Below the pieces are notes generated by a model that did no database searches, had not been told where the DNA came from, and saw only the letters and a program-made list of their open reading frames with translations. A program made the position numbers and the translations under genes. Positions 1 through 10,797 of a DNA stretch of 64,000 bases are shown in pieces. Source of the DNA: Whalleya microplaca (Eukaryota; Ascomycota; Sordariomycetes; Xylariales; Xylariaceae). Location of the stretch: the NCBI GenBank assembly GCA_022497155.1, contig MU385790.1:62001-126000 (forward strand), written 5' to 3'. The stretch's first letter is position 1. The number at the start of each line of letters is the position of its first letter.

Positions 1-617
1 TCTTTCCCCCTGACGACCTCCTCTCCAAGTCCCAAGGTTCTACTCGAAGGCTTCCCAACGGCAATGTCATTGTGAACTGGGGTTCCTCGGGGGCAGTGAC
101 CGAATACCTTCAAAATGGCACAGCGATCTTCCATGCATATGTGGATTCTGGATACCTCGGAGTAGGGGTCGAGAACTACCGCGCATTTCGTTACAACTGG
201 ACTGGTCTTCCGAACGAAGAACCCGCCATTGTAGCTCAAAAGGGTGATGAAGGCACTACTGTATATGTGAGCTGGAACGGTGACACCGAGACAAGATCAT
301 GGAGATTCTATGCCTTGAGCAAGGAGGACGAATCAAAAGAGTTCCTAGGCGAGGTAGACCGGACAAGCTTCGAAACTTCTCTACACCTGTCCGAGGAAAT
401 TGTCACTGCGGTGTTCGCCGAAGCTATCGGTATCAACGGCGACTCACTGAAAATCACTGGAACCACTATCATTGAGCCGGAAATCAAACCAGGGGGTAAG
501 CCACCTAAGATTGCCATTGAGCAAACGTCTGCCGAGAAGACTCTACAGACACCTACTAGTCTCTGGGAGGGATACGGGATCCTGAAGTACTTCCGCCTTC
601 GTCCGAATGAGCTATGA
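1..617 (+). CDS. Arylsulfotransferase-like protein, C-terminal part (5' end outside window)
   Basis: The coding frame is already open at base 3 and ends at a TGA at 615-617, so only the last 204 or so residues are present and the true start lies left of the window. The translated segment holds SQGSTRRLPNGNVIVNWGSS followed by a tryptophan-rich stretch (WTGLPNEEP, VYVSWNGDTETRSW). The phrase 'LPNGN-x-(I/L)-V-N-W-G' is typical of the C-terminal beta-propeller blades of the fungal arylsulfotransferase family (ASST, Pfam Arylsulfotran_2). Family members are often secreted or membrane-anchored, and most fungal ones have no tested substrate. After the propeller the C-terminus is low in features (GGKPPKIAIEQTS, then a short tail). 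No intron is apparent in the visible part. The family assignment is by motif recognition; the enzymatic function is inferred. Confidence 0.75.
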   Translation, partial: FPPDDLLSKSQGSTRRLPNGNVIVNWGSSGAVTEYLQNGTAIFHAYVDSGYLGVGVENYRAFRYNWTGLPNEEPAIVAQKGDEGTTVYVSWNGDTETRSWRFYALSKEDESKEFLGEVDRTSFETSLHLSEEIVTAVFAEAIGINGDSLKITGTTIIEPEIKPGGKPPKIAIEQTSAEKTLQTPTSLWEGYGILKYFRLRPNEL

Positions 618-1460
618 GCCTCACTGGTGAGGCGAGCTGCATATATTAGAAGTGGCTACAAGTAGGGATGGAGTTGTTCCTAGCTGTAATTGATGTTGAA
701 AACGGAGGAATATGGAGAATTACTAGGACATATCTATTCTGGAGCTTGACACTTGTTTCTGATACTAGTTACTTGGATTTAGAAATAGCTCAAATCATGC
801 GTTCGCCTTCAAGTCTTTTAATCGCATTGCTCGCATGTGAGGAGCTGGAACCTAGAAACCTCATTGAGAACCTAAATGAAGTTTCCAGCACCCTGTTCAT
901 TATCGATAAATTCAGGACCGCCCTTGAATACTCTTTTTCAGCTCGGCAATGCCCCCCTTTGCTTGTAATAACTACGTGTTGATCACTGATGTAAGATGTG
1001 TGATAATCAGAATCTTGGCACAGAGTGAGAACCAAGTCATTGTTATGATATTTATTGTTGTCCTGCCACTGGTTAAAACTGAGCTTACTTTCCGGGAGGG
1101 GTATTGAATGAGAGTTATGTATATAGTAGTACAGCTTAGTAATTCAAAGCTGTTGAGTTCTGTTCAGATATCCATTGGATAGCAAGTGCCAGCGTACGAT
1201 ACCTATCGTTCTCAGCTAAATATTTACGGCGATCGTCATTTTATCGCTGTGGCTGATCTCATCTGTGGCTAAAAATAATCACCGAGCCCCAAATCCGAGC
1301 CCATGTATGAGATACAGCCGCACGTTTGATGGCGCCAGCAACTTTGGAGTGCCATATATTAGCCCTTGTTGTGCTACAAGCCAGTCAATATAGTCCCTAT
1401 CGCGATGCTCTTGAAGTCGACGACCTCCCAAATTTGAACGTGTAGCGCAAACGATTCAAC
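618..1460. other. Intergenic, no gene seen
   Basis: About 840 bases between the arylsulfotransferase stop and the next start. Short open frames exist on both strands but show no domain, signal peptide or splice structure. The right-hand part should contain the promoter of the downstream glycosidase; no clear TATA box was recognised. Confidence 0.5.
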
Positions 1461-3055
1461 ATGGCAGGAAAACTTCTGAATATTCTTCTATTCACTTCTG
1501 CCACGGCAGCTGTGTGCGCGCAGAAGACACCGGTGCCATTTTATGGCAAATCGGCGTCTGGCAAAACGTCTCCTCCGCGAGGATGGAACTCTTTCGTCGC
1601 ACAATCCAATAAAGTGAAGCTTACCGTTGCGATGGTCGACGAGCAATGCAGCTTTTTTTATGATAGGAAGAATCGCGGGAACACAGATGATAACTTTAAC
1701 TATTTTTGTGGATTCGACTCAGGCTGGTCGAAGCCTTATGATGGCGACGAGCACGGTCGCATCGTGCCTGACGATTCGGTTTTTGACAGTATGAGTATCC
1801 AGGATTTCGCTGCAAAGCTGCATAGGAATGGAATGAAGTTTGGTATCTACATGATCCCGGGAGCATTCACGGGAGATTCAGAAAAGAAGGTTGAAGGTAC
1901 TAATATTACAATTGGCTCATTGTTCAATACCACAGAGGATCCCCGAGACGCCGTGAGCAATGCTTATAATGCTCGTAATGACTTTGACTACACCAAGCCT
2001 GGTGTACAAGAGTGGCACGACTCCGTAGTGAAACTCTTTGATTCATGGTGAGCCTACCTTCTCCACCCTACATATTTCTACCAAGCTTACTCTAACAACT
2101 AAGGGGTGTCGATATGGTGAAACTGGACTACGTGACTCCGGGTAGCGATTATGAAGATGGGAACATCAATCAAACCAGACCTGCAGACGACAGCGGTGCA
2201 GTGGTGTGCATGCACAAGGCCATTATGAAACATGCGCCACATATGCAGCTCGACATATCATGGCGACTAGAGAGGCAAGAGCCATTCTGGACATTATGGC
2301 AAGGCAATGCCGATACAATTCGTGTCGATCGAGATATCAATTTTGGACAGAGTCCTGTTTCATGGGGTCCCACACAGAGAACTATCGAACAATACCGACT
2401 ATTCATCAATGAACAGGCATCAGACCCGGCCCGACAGAACAAGCCTATTATGATCCGCCCTGATATGGACAGCCTTCTGGTCGCGACATCTTCCGAGAGT
2501 TCTCCCTGGTCTGGTTACAACAAAGTGGAACGCTATGCCCAAGCTATCCTGTGGATTGGAGCAGGGGCGAACTTAATCACTGGCAGCGACATGACCAAGG
2601 TTGATGACCTAGGGAAGAAGCTGCTCACTGACTCAGAAGTCCTGGAAATAGCAGCTTTCACCGCCAATTTCCCGATGGTTCCCCGAAATCCGTCTAATAC
2701 TAAGGAGCCCGGCGGTTCTAAGGCGTCTCAACTGCAAACATGGATTGCTGGGCCGAATGATTCTGGCACGGCTGTTGTGGTCCTATCAAATCTAGGACCT
2801 GATCAATGCTGGGACAAGGAGTGTTCATTCAATACGAAGACCGCAGGTGATCAGTTTTTGAACGTGACCCTTAATGACTTAGGGATCGGCGGAGATAAAT
2901 GGTTTGCCCGTCGTGTGCTGGGAGGCGGTGGAAGAGGGGGAGATGATGCAACTGACGTGGGAGTAGTAGACAAAGAGTTGACTAGTTGGTTGAGTGAGCA
3001 TGAGAGCGTCCTTCTCAAGTTGCAGAAGTGCGGTACTTCAGGTGCTTCTTGTTAG
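1461..3055 (+). CDS. Secreted GH27-like (clan GH-D) glycoside hydrolase
   Basis: Two exons, 1461-2047 and 2104-3055, joined across a 56-nt GTGAGC...AAG intron, give a 512-residue protein. Residues 1-20 (MAGKLLNILLFTSATAAVCA) form a signal peptide. PRGWNSF near residue 40 corresponds to the start of the alpha-galactosidase (beta/alpha)8 barrel. The splice restores FDSWGVDMVKLDYVTPGS, in which the Asp of KLDY sits where GH27 enzymes have their nucleophile (KYDN). MIRPDMDS resembles the family's second acidic site (NDPDML). Expected activity is retaining hydrolysis of terminal alpha-galactosides or a related alpha-glycoside outside the cell. The sequence is divergent from textbook alpha-galactosidases, so substrate is inference. 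The C-terminal region (about residues 400-512) looks like a beta-sandwich and contains a Gly-rich loop (LGGGGRGGDD). Confidence 0.78.
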
Positions 3056-3665
3056 TATCACAATATGTACAATAACCGAATATAGAGATTTGTTTTACAA
3101 TGATAACATGGTATCAGTGAAATCTATAAGTGATAGGTCACCTTAGGGAACCAACCTGCATTAACTATTGTACATGCCTCAGGACCTAGGTAAATGAAAC
3201 ACGAGCATGTCAACTATAGTCAAGGCAATGATTGCATAATATGACAACCCAGAGAGTTGATAATCTAAAATAGTCTTGTTTTTTTAGGTTATTTCTAGCT
3301 GGAAGGTTTACTTGTATACCACTTCCAACCATCTCGAGAGCAGGGGCAAGTTGTAATTGTAAGAGTTAGCGCCTACCTACCTAAGGTAGGTATTGCCATC
3401 GACGCTACTTTTAGTAGGAAGCCGTGTACTGTTCGATACTTAAGGCAAGAGCGTGATAATCATTCCCTACATCGCATTTTACATATGGACGCCTATGAAA
3501 ATTTCACTTAGTCTTTGAATATGCATTGCGTATCAGCTACAGCTGAGTATTCTGTTTACATCATATCATCCCATTTTGCCATCCTCGGCTAAATAACAGT
3601 ATAACATCACCGCATTGACACCAGTACTTCCTTTGAAGCACCATACTTAAACATCATCCAGCGCC
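3056..3665. other. Intergenic, contains a perfect inverted repeat
   Basis: About 610 bases with no coding signal. A perfect 8-bp inverted repeat with a 3-base spacer lies at 3374-3392 (listed separately). Confidence 0.5.
3374..3392. repeat. Short perfect inverted repeat
   Basis: TACCTACC, spacer TAA, then GGTAGGTA. The size and symmetry fit either a dimeric transcription-factor site or a small chance palindrome about 270 bases upstream of the start at 3666. Function unknown. Confidence 0.5.
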
Positions 3666-4388
3666 ATGGACCCTTATCCCAAGTTCCAGTGGCCGAAGGA
3701 CCTATTGGGGGGCTCCAAGACATTCCCGGACACCTTTTTGTTCCTATTCGATAGCCGGAAATGCGAGGGCAGAATCACATTGGGTAAAGACAGCCCAGTC
3801 AATTATCTAATGGTTACACTTCGCGACCTGAGTAGCGCGACACTCTACGGTGGGCCAACATGTGGATATCATACCTGGGCAAACTACATCGCCGCTCCCA
3901 ACGACAACAAAATCCTGCCCGTGGGACAGCGTCGATTCATCCAAATACCTCCAATACCCGAGAGTCCCAACGAAAATCACGTCGTGCGATTCCGCCGCAG
4001 AGATGTATCTCCAAGGAATATATATGAAATCAAGACGAAGGTAAACGGACGGGACGAGCTGTTCGGGTAGAGACCGAGTAGAAGTCAGGCGGTAAAGGAT
4101 CTCGGCGACTTATACGTGACATGGAAGCTTGTGCGGATGCACACCTCGGCCATGGATCCAGTAGCACCAGGAGATAAACCTGAACACGTTGAGCTGCCTC
4201 AGTCAAGTGATCAAAAGGATGTCGTGGCCGTGTTTGGCTTTTCACAAGGACTGGACGCAGGATTCAAGTTTCGATTCTTGACATCACTCGGAAAAAGTTG
4301 GGAGTTGGCGGCGTTGATGTCGGCTTTCGTTATATGGTGTTCAGCCAAGCGTGGCGAACGGGGTCTGATTGGTTCACCTTTTGAGTGA
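3666..4388 (+). CDS. Unknown protein, frame interrupted by one in-frame TAG (short intron or nonsense)
   Basis: One reading frame runs from ATG 3666 to TGA 4386-4388 and is broken only by TAG at 4068-4070. A GTAAAC donor at 4041 and a CAG acceptor ending at 4088 would excise a 48-nt intron in phase 0 and remove the stop, giving exons 3666-4040 and 4089-4388 and a 224-residue protein. The candidate intron lacks an obvious CTNAC branch point, so an amber mutation in a decaying gene is the alternative. The N-terminal half is rich in Pro and aromatic residues (MDPYPKFQWPKDLL), the middle is strongly basic (VVRFRRRD), and after the join comes DLGDLYVTWKLVRM. No signal peptide is seen. One hydrophobic stretch lies near the C-terminus (WELAALMSAFVIWC). 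I do not recognise a family. Confidence 0.4.
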
Positions 4389-4990
4389 CGGAAATATATT
4401 GTATACGGACTTGATTCCAAAGACTGAATGCCTTTAGTTTATAGAGCCAAGGCATGTGTTTGGGGGACGAGAAAAGTGACCTTGCCTTGTTTCCTGGAAT
4501 GCGCCAGGTATCTAGTATCAAGGAATAGCTAATCATGAAACATTCGGTAAAGCTGCAATGGAAGTACACGTTAGCCGTTCCCATTATCATAGGCCGTAAC
4601 TGGAGCGTCTCCGATTGAACCATCTACGGACTGTTGGCCCAGGTTGCATTACCTTGGAATAAGGCATCCTTCAGAAAGGTATCCTAATGATCTTGTTCCT
4701 TAATATTAGCTTTCGCCAGGACATCATCCACTAACTCAGTGTAGGCAACCACATCTGCTATGCGTGCCTTCTGATCTCTGCCTATGGGCCATTCTCACTT
4801 CAAGATCGATTCGCTATTCTATTTCCTATCCTAAGAGGTAATATTGGATTCCATGTTCCATAAACATTCGTCGTCATGGTTGACTATTTAACCGTTTTCC
4901 AGGCGATGCCCATTGACCTTGGAATTTCAGTGTTTTTTCTTTGTAGAAGGTATCCGTCTCTATTCAGAAATTTATATCCCCTATAGGTCA
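4389..4990. other. Intergenic between convergent genes
   Basis: About 600 AT-rich bases between the ends of two convergent genes. It should hold both 3' UTRs; nothing else was recognised. Confidence 0.5.
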
Positions 4991-6118
4991 TCAGTATGTC
5001 CCATTTCCACCCGCGTAATAGTCAATTTCAGGCCAATCCAGCGAAGGCCCGTTCAAAACTGGCTCAGAATCGCCTATTAGAGAGAAATCGAAGAATGCCT
5101 TGACAAATGTCCTCATAATTTGAACTTGTCTGTCCCCATCAATGGTCCCCACCGATGTTGAGTTTAACTTTGCCACGGTTTTCCAAAACGTCTGGTCACT
5201 GAAATCTAGATGCAACGAACCGTTGACAAGTATCTGTCTCCAGTATCCTGTCTGCCAGAGTGGAAAAGTCTGCCAAGACACGTCACCACCTGGTCCATGA
5301 CCTTGTTCACCAAACAAAAACACAGGTCCCTTCACATCCGCCGCCGTGGTATTTTCTGCTGGAGTTCCCCAGAACGTACCGTCAATGTTGATTGCAGAGC
5401 TGACACGGCTATCATCCAGCATTGAGCCTGCAGCTGCAGCTCCGCCCAAAGAGTGGCCAAAGGCGCCAATACGGGTCGTGTTAGTGGGAATCCCGAGTTT
5501 ACTCTCAAGCGTAGGAAGGTAGTCAAGCAGGATAGCCGTCTCCTTAAGGCGTAACTCGTAGATGGAAAGTATCAATGGTATTGGATAGTCGTAAATTATT
5601 GGTAGACCGACGATACCAGTGCCATTGGGATAACGCACAAACGGCTGCTCGTACGGATGATCTAGCCCAATGACTATATATCCATGAGATGCTAGTTCGG
5701 CCGAGAGAATCGCGTAACACTCCGTCGGCGGCCCTCCAGCTCCAGGACCAAATATCAACGTAGGATATGGTGACCTGTTGCCTAATCCTGGCGCTTCTTC
5801 AACCAGATCAGATGTCAGGGAAGATAATGTACCAGAAATTATATTCAAGACTCCCTCGTAAAGTGAAGCTGTGACCGGATCCAAATACCGTTTTTGGCTG
5901 TTTTTCGGCTTCTCTAAGGTCGGGTAGTAAATCGTTGCCAAGAATGACGTACTGGTACTACCTGGTGCAACTGGATCTTCTCGATTCAAATACGGGATTG
6001 CATGTTTCTTGATGCCGACATTGTAGGGTCCTGTTGGAGGCGGAATGGAGATTCCAGATACTAAGCACGCCGGCAGAATGAGTGCTATCGAAATAAACAT
6101 GATAGCTATAGACGTCAT
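4991..6118 (-). CDS. Secreted PAF-acetylhydrolase-like alpha/beta hydrolase
   Basis: Single-exon gene of 375 residues. The N-terminus MTSIAIMFISIALILPACLVSG is a signal peptide. After it comes PPPTGPYNVG and an IYYPT element characteristic of the platelet-activating-factor acetylhydrolase II/dienelactone hydrolase-like group (Pfam PAF-AH_p_II). The oxyanion segment is IFGPGAGGPP. The nucleophile elbow is GHSLGG, with Ser at about residue 223. Likely triad partners are the Asp of NIDGTFW and the His of GSLHLDFSD near residue 303. Several N-glycosylation sequons (NGT, NTT, NGS, NST) agree with secretion. Expected chemistry is hydrolysis of a short ester, for instance the sn-2 acyl of an oxidised or short-chain lipid, but fungal members are largely uncharacterised. 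The protein seems full-length with an intact catalytic set. Confidence 0.78.
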   Translation of the reverse strand: MTSIAIMFISIALILPACLVSGISIPPPTGPYNVGIKKHAIPYLNREDPVAPGSTSTSFLATIYYPTLEKPKNSQKRYLDPVTASLYEGVLNIISGTLSSLTSDLVEEAPGLGNRSPYPTLIFGPGAGGPPTECYAILSAELASHGYIVIGLDHPYEQPFVRYPNGTGIVGLPIIYDYPIPLILSIYELRLKETAILLDYLPTLESKLGIPTNTTRIGAFGHSLGGAAAAGSMLDDSRVSSAINIDGTFWGTPAENTTAADVKGPVFLFGEQGHGPGGDVSWQTFPLWQTGYWRQILVNGSLHLDFSDQTFWKTVAKLNSTSVGTIDGDRQVQIMRTFVKAFFDFSLIGDSEPVLNGPSLDWPEIDYYAGGNGTY

Positions 6119-8930
6119 GAAGTTTCGTGAACTTGTAGCGCAACTTCTATGTTTAATGCTAAATAGCGGACTGGGCGAGGGAGTCGGCAGTTCATGAGGC
6201 AGATAAAAGAAGCCAATGGAAGAGGAAAGGACTCATGGTGTCGAAGGTGTAGTCGTGCCGTATACAACTTATATCCTCAAGAGGAAATGATCGCTGCTTG
6301 AGGGATTCCAATACATAAATTACCTTCTACTTTTGCCAAAGTGCTTACTTTCTGTGTCACCTCAACCTCCTCGGTTAATGGTGTCAGCATAGTATTATGA
6401 GAAACGACGCCCGGGACGGAGTCTAATATCAATCGTGCTTCATCACTATGCGGTCTTCACAAATTCATTCAGTGATAAATCGACTGCTCTAGGACGTTAC
6501 CTTGCCTGAATTACTAGTCTACGTAGGTGGCGTAAACTGTTCAAAAGGTACTACTTGCAATGCAGCCTTACGTCGCATTTCTAGGCATTTTGATATGCAT
6601 GTATTGAAACGGCATCTGTTGACAATGATCCCCTTCCATCTTAGAACATGCCCACGGCCTATTGTCAAGCCTACATCAATTAGATGTATAGCTCCTGCTA
6701 ATTACACCAAAGTATATACTGCCTACCACTATATACCCTCTATATCGACATTCAGGTCTGAGGTACCACCCTGCCCAACATGGGCGGGAGATCTGGGCGT
6801 GTCTCAACAAAGATCAGCACAGCGGGAAAAGAAGGCACTGACAGCCACCGATAGTGAATAAGTAGATTCATCTGGATGATCTGTGACTACCTAGGCTTTC
6901 GCTCCCCGAGCAACAACAGCGCGTCAGCTTGCAATCGTGTAACTTGTGTTCGTACGCAACGCATAGGATCCACTGTACCTCACACATCGTTCCAGGTATG
7001 AAATGTGATAGCGTTAAGAGCATTACTATCGATTCATATTAGGTGCTTTAGAGGCGATTATGAAACGCACAGCATTAAGCATATAGGTAGGTGCGCTTTT
7101 CTCGTTGTTTGTGTCTTATTTCACTACACACTCGTCGTAGCTCCATAGACATCACTCTGTCAGCCTACAAAATTTTCTCTATAGTTGCCTTTGCACATAG
7201 ATTTCCCTTGTAGAATAATTCCTCATACACTAATTGTCCCGAATGGACTTCCCCCTAATTCATGGCAATCACTCTTAGCTAAGAATTACTCTGCGCCCTC
7301 AACTCTCAAGTATCATGTTTCATGATTTACGAACACAAATACATAAGGTTGAATTCAAAATCTACAAGAATGAATTCCGACATTACTTCCAACGGCAACT
7401 TGTCAATTACCTGCACGCAGTAAACCTTAACTATTAATCTGATCTACCTTCTAGCTAGGTATTTGACCAAAGACTCACACTTTTTTTTCTTCATGTCCAG
7501 CCCAGCAGCGGGTAAACCTCAATTAAGTTGTCTCATAGCATGTGAGCTGAGTATATGATCTGCTCCTGGATAATGTTCAGGAATGTCGATGACTCAATGG
7601 GTGACATGGAGAATATTACGCCCTCTACGTAGGACAATGCATGTTTCAGCTAGCCATACTACAGGATTATTTCAGAGTCTCACAATCGGACATGAAAGTG
7701 CTTTACTATGACATTATTGTCTTAAGTTGATGAGAGCCGGCTGCTCGTGTTGAAGTAAGATTATACAGCTGTGTGCTCGTGATGGTGGAGCCAAAAATAG
7801 ATCGATATGGGGTTTTAGCCCACAACCACGCTACCACGTTACATGGTCAGCACCTCTTTTCTCCACATCCGGTTACGAGGTTATGCAGCTGTAGCTCACG
7901 ATGCGTTCGCCAGTCATCAGATCTCGTGCATTGACATCGAATTGGCCCTTAGGGCGAATACTGCCAGCACTAGGTGAACTAAGAATAGCAACTACACGAA
8001 CGATACAGTTGTACATTAACAGATGGTCGCTGACTTTTGTCCAATTGCGAAGAAAAGTTGTATCTGGTATTATATCGTCGTAATAAAAGATATTCTCTTA
8101 AGCTAATTGTCAAGCCTTGACAAGAATCTAAGGTAGTAATGATGTTCTCTACATATAGAGGGATGGGTCACATGACCATAGCCCACAAGCACTATTTCGG
8201 TATGATCCATATGCAGAAACTATATATTACTTATATCAGTAGATGCATCTCAATTAATAAATTCTCATTGGGTGCTTATACAGTACAGAAGAGATGGCCG
8301 GAACCCTGTGCGTTCTAGAAGAATGGAATGTTGCGACGGTGTGCCGCGTGCCGGACGCTAAGTACTAAAACAGATAGTTGCCGTTAAACCGGGTTTCTTT
8401 TGAGGCTATTCAGGTGACGATCATTGCCGAACGGGGCCACCCGTAAGTGGCCGAAGTCCTTAGATCTCACCACGTTGTATTAGTCAATGGACACAAGGGA
8501 ACCCAAGACTTTGAATACGAACACTAACCCGCCAGTGCCTCCCTTTGTTCGCTGATTTTGCCAGAGGGCATAGCGAGACTCGATCTGGTGAAATAATGTG
8601 ATAGCCTATGCAGGGGCTTTGAGTCAAAACTTTTGACTGTAGACCAATACGAATGACGATGACAAGAACGGTAGGGCTGGGGCAAGTAGCGTATCTAAGA
8701 TCACTTAGTTTTTTATGCATCGAATACACCATAAGATCACGATCATGAATACTCGAGCTTGAGGCTATATAAGCTGCTAGATTCCTCTGGTATTCCGGCA
8801 TTATTCAACTCATTCCATCATCATCAGTATCATCCTAATCATAATCATAAACAATCAACAATTTAGCTCAGGCACATCACACTGTTCCTCGCCATCTACT
8901 TCTACCATCCTATAATCACAATCCATCAAC
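6119..8930. other. Gene-poor AT-rich region
   Basis: About 2.8 kb with no supportable gene. Short frames on both strands are interrupted and of random composition. The last 200 bases form the promoter of the small secreted protein at 8931: a TATA box followed by a CA- and TC-rich leader. Confidence 0.55.
8766..8773 (+). promoter_or_regulatory. TATA box of the AltA1-like gene
   Basis: TATATAAG lies 158 bases upstream of the ATG and is followed by a purine-poor, CA/TC-rich leader, a common layout for strongly expressed fungal secreted-protein genes. Confidence 0.55.
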
Positions 8931-9374
8931 ATGCAGTTCACCACAACTATCCTCGCTGCCATCCTCTCGGCTACTGCTCTCGCAGCCCCAACACCCGCCG
9001 CCGAAGTCAAGTCTGCTATGGCTGATGTGCCTCAATGGACCATCGAAGGCCTGAAGCGTGTATGCGACCAAGCCGACACTAGCTGCACCTGGAGCTTCGG
9101 TATTGACACTCACCTGGCTCCCACCACGGCCTGCTCTTTCACTGTGACAGGCTCTCCAGCCAGCCGCACCGGCTCCTCCGGTCACGTCTGCGGTGACTAC
9201 ACTGTCAGCTCTGGTTGGAGCGGCCAATTTGGCGAGGGCAACGGCTTCACAACCCTCAGCGTTGTTGACTTCGGCAAGAAGTTGATCACATGGCCCGCCT
9301 ACACCGACAAACAGCTCGCTAATGGAGCTGTTGTCACCCCTGATCTGAGCTATGCTCCCACTGTCCTCCAGTAA
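8931..9374 (+). CDS. Small secreted AltA1/Hrip1-like protein
   Basis: Single-exon gene encoding 147 residues. MQFTTTILAAILSATALAAP is a signal peptide; cleavage is expected near the Ala-Ala-Pro. The mature protein has four cysteines (in KRVCDQ, TSCTW, TTACSF and HVCGDY), enough for two disulfides. It contains WTIEGLKRVCDQADTSCTW and GNGFTTLSVVDFGKKLITWP, phrases I associate with the 'hypersensitive response-inducing protein'/AltA1-type secreted beta-barrels (Pfam AltA1) of plant-associated Sordariomycetes and Dothideomycetes. Such proteins are made in quantity, act in the apoplast and can trigger plant immune responses; a direct role here is inference. The coding region is GC-rich and codon-biased compared with the AT-rich flanks, which suggests high expression. 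It stands alone: the nearest neighbours are 2.8 kb and 1.4 kb away. Confidence 0.8.
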   Translation: MQFTTTILAAILSATALAAPTPAAEVKSAMADVPQWTIEGLKRVCDQADTSCTWSFGIDTHLAPTTACSFTVTGSPASRTGSSGHVCGDYTVSSGWSGQFGEGNGFTTLSVVDFGKKLITWPAYTDKQLANGAVVTPDLSYAPTVLQ

Positions 9375-10797
9375 ACTTGGGATTCTACAGATAAATCCGC
9401 TCTATCAATGAACGAGACGATGGCTATGATGGAGGAAAAGATAATTATTAATGTTTAACCTGCATTGGGAACGGTGTATTGCATGCTTGGTCAACCCCCA
9501 AAAGATTTCTATTATCGATGACGCTCCCTTAAATATAAACTTCATATGTATTAATTACTAGTAATCTTCTGTGACTTGGTGTAATGTTTTTCTGTAACTC
9601 ATATTTAAAGAGAACGCCCCTGACACTCTCTAATGGTCAATATCGTGAAGGTTGGTGTATCAGATCCTTGCCGCTATCAGATTAAACACTGTCACTTATC
9701 GCCCCCGCCGCAATAGTCGATTCGGCAGCTTAATGAAATATGGTCAGTAGAATTAAAGAATAAATAAAAGTTTATAATGCAGAAGCTATATTTTATGGTA
9801 ATGCCGAGCTTAAGTTCGTGAAGAGGCTCTCGGGTGCTTCACGTATCCCAGCTCAAAAAACACATCTAGGTTGTGACCCTACATTGTCTACTTCTATTAC
9901 CTGCTAAAATTTATGAAATTTCGGTATGTTTTTCTCCTTGAGCATCACCTCATACTCACTGGGCTTTCACTCTGCGTGTAAAGCCTATACATATTTTAAT
10001 GCCGTAGCGGTTATTTTCACTGTGAAACTTGTCATTATCACAGTGGTCAAAGCATAGACTAATGACCACGTCTTGAGATATTTTGAACGAATTACTTATT
10101 ATACTTTATCTGTTAGAAACGATTTGCTCGATTATAATACTCGTTACTCAGCGATATATTCTAGTTATATATACTGCATTTTAAGTTTTGAAAACTGTTA
10201 TAAATTTATGTATGTGCCTCTAAGTCTAAGTCCTCTTTACCGATAAGACCAGAAGCCACGCAACAAAGACCGCTCAAGTGAGAATTGAACCCCCCTGCGA
10301 CATGTATGCCAAAGGTGCATTAGAAAACCGAAGAGCCCAGCCTATAGATACGTAGTATTCGTGGTTAATAGTATTTAACCTTACATGGCTCTACGCTATT
10401 CCTGGATAAATCTCCTATATTGGAGACACGATACTTCTCTGCCGAAGAATAATATGATATGATACATAATCTCACAAATACTAAACAAGTGTGTATGAGA
10501 TTCGATGTGGCATGCCGCCTAAAAGATCAAATTATGGGGATATTTATTCTTAAAGCCTCAATTAAGGATATATACCATTTCTGTAAAGCCTTTCCAGGGA
10601 GGCGTGTAATGATATCCCGCTAGGGATGTCTCAACACCGAATCTACCGTGCCGTGATTACCGACCTAGCCCGACACCTTCCTCACCAATCTCCTTTGTGG
10701 AAGGCGATGGCCATCTCAATTTAGTCATACTTGGAACCAGATCTGGATAGGGAGCGGATTTTAGTCGACCAACTAGAAACGTATGGGAGAAAACTTG
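9375..10797. other. AT-rich intergenic region with a tRNA-like fragment
   Basis: About 1.4 kb with no coding signal. The complementary strand of about 10265-10345 has a B-box-like GGTTCAATTCT and GTCGCAGG, which resemble a tRNA T-arm, but no complete cloverleaf can be folded (listed separately). Confidence 0.5.
10265..10345 (-). other. Possible degenerate tRNA or tRNA-derived element
   Basis: Read on the minus strand, the segment contains GTCGCAGG and then GGTTCAATTCT, close to the RNA polymerase III B-box consensus, with GGGCTCTTCGG about 50 bases upstream as a poor A-box candidate. Acceptor-stem pairing and a proper anticodon loop are absent. It may be a tRNA relic, a SINE-like head or chance. 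Confidence 0.2.

Noticed and set aside
668..982. 104-codon plus-strand open frame downstream of the arylsulfotransferase
   Set aside because: No domain, no Kozak-like context and overlaps an equally open antisense frame; looks random.
6502..6861. 119-codon plus-strand frame
   Set aside because: Random-looking composition, no motif, alone in AT-rich DNA.
8484..8801. 105-codon minus-strand frame upstream of the AltA1-like gene
   Set aside because: Covers the promoter of that gene and has no coding features.
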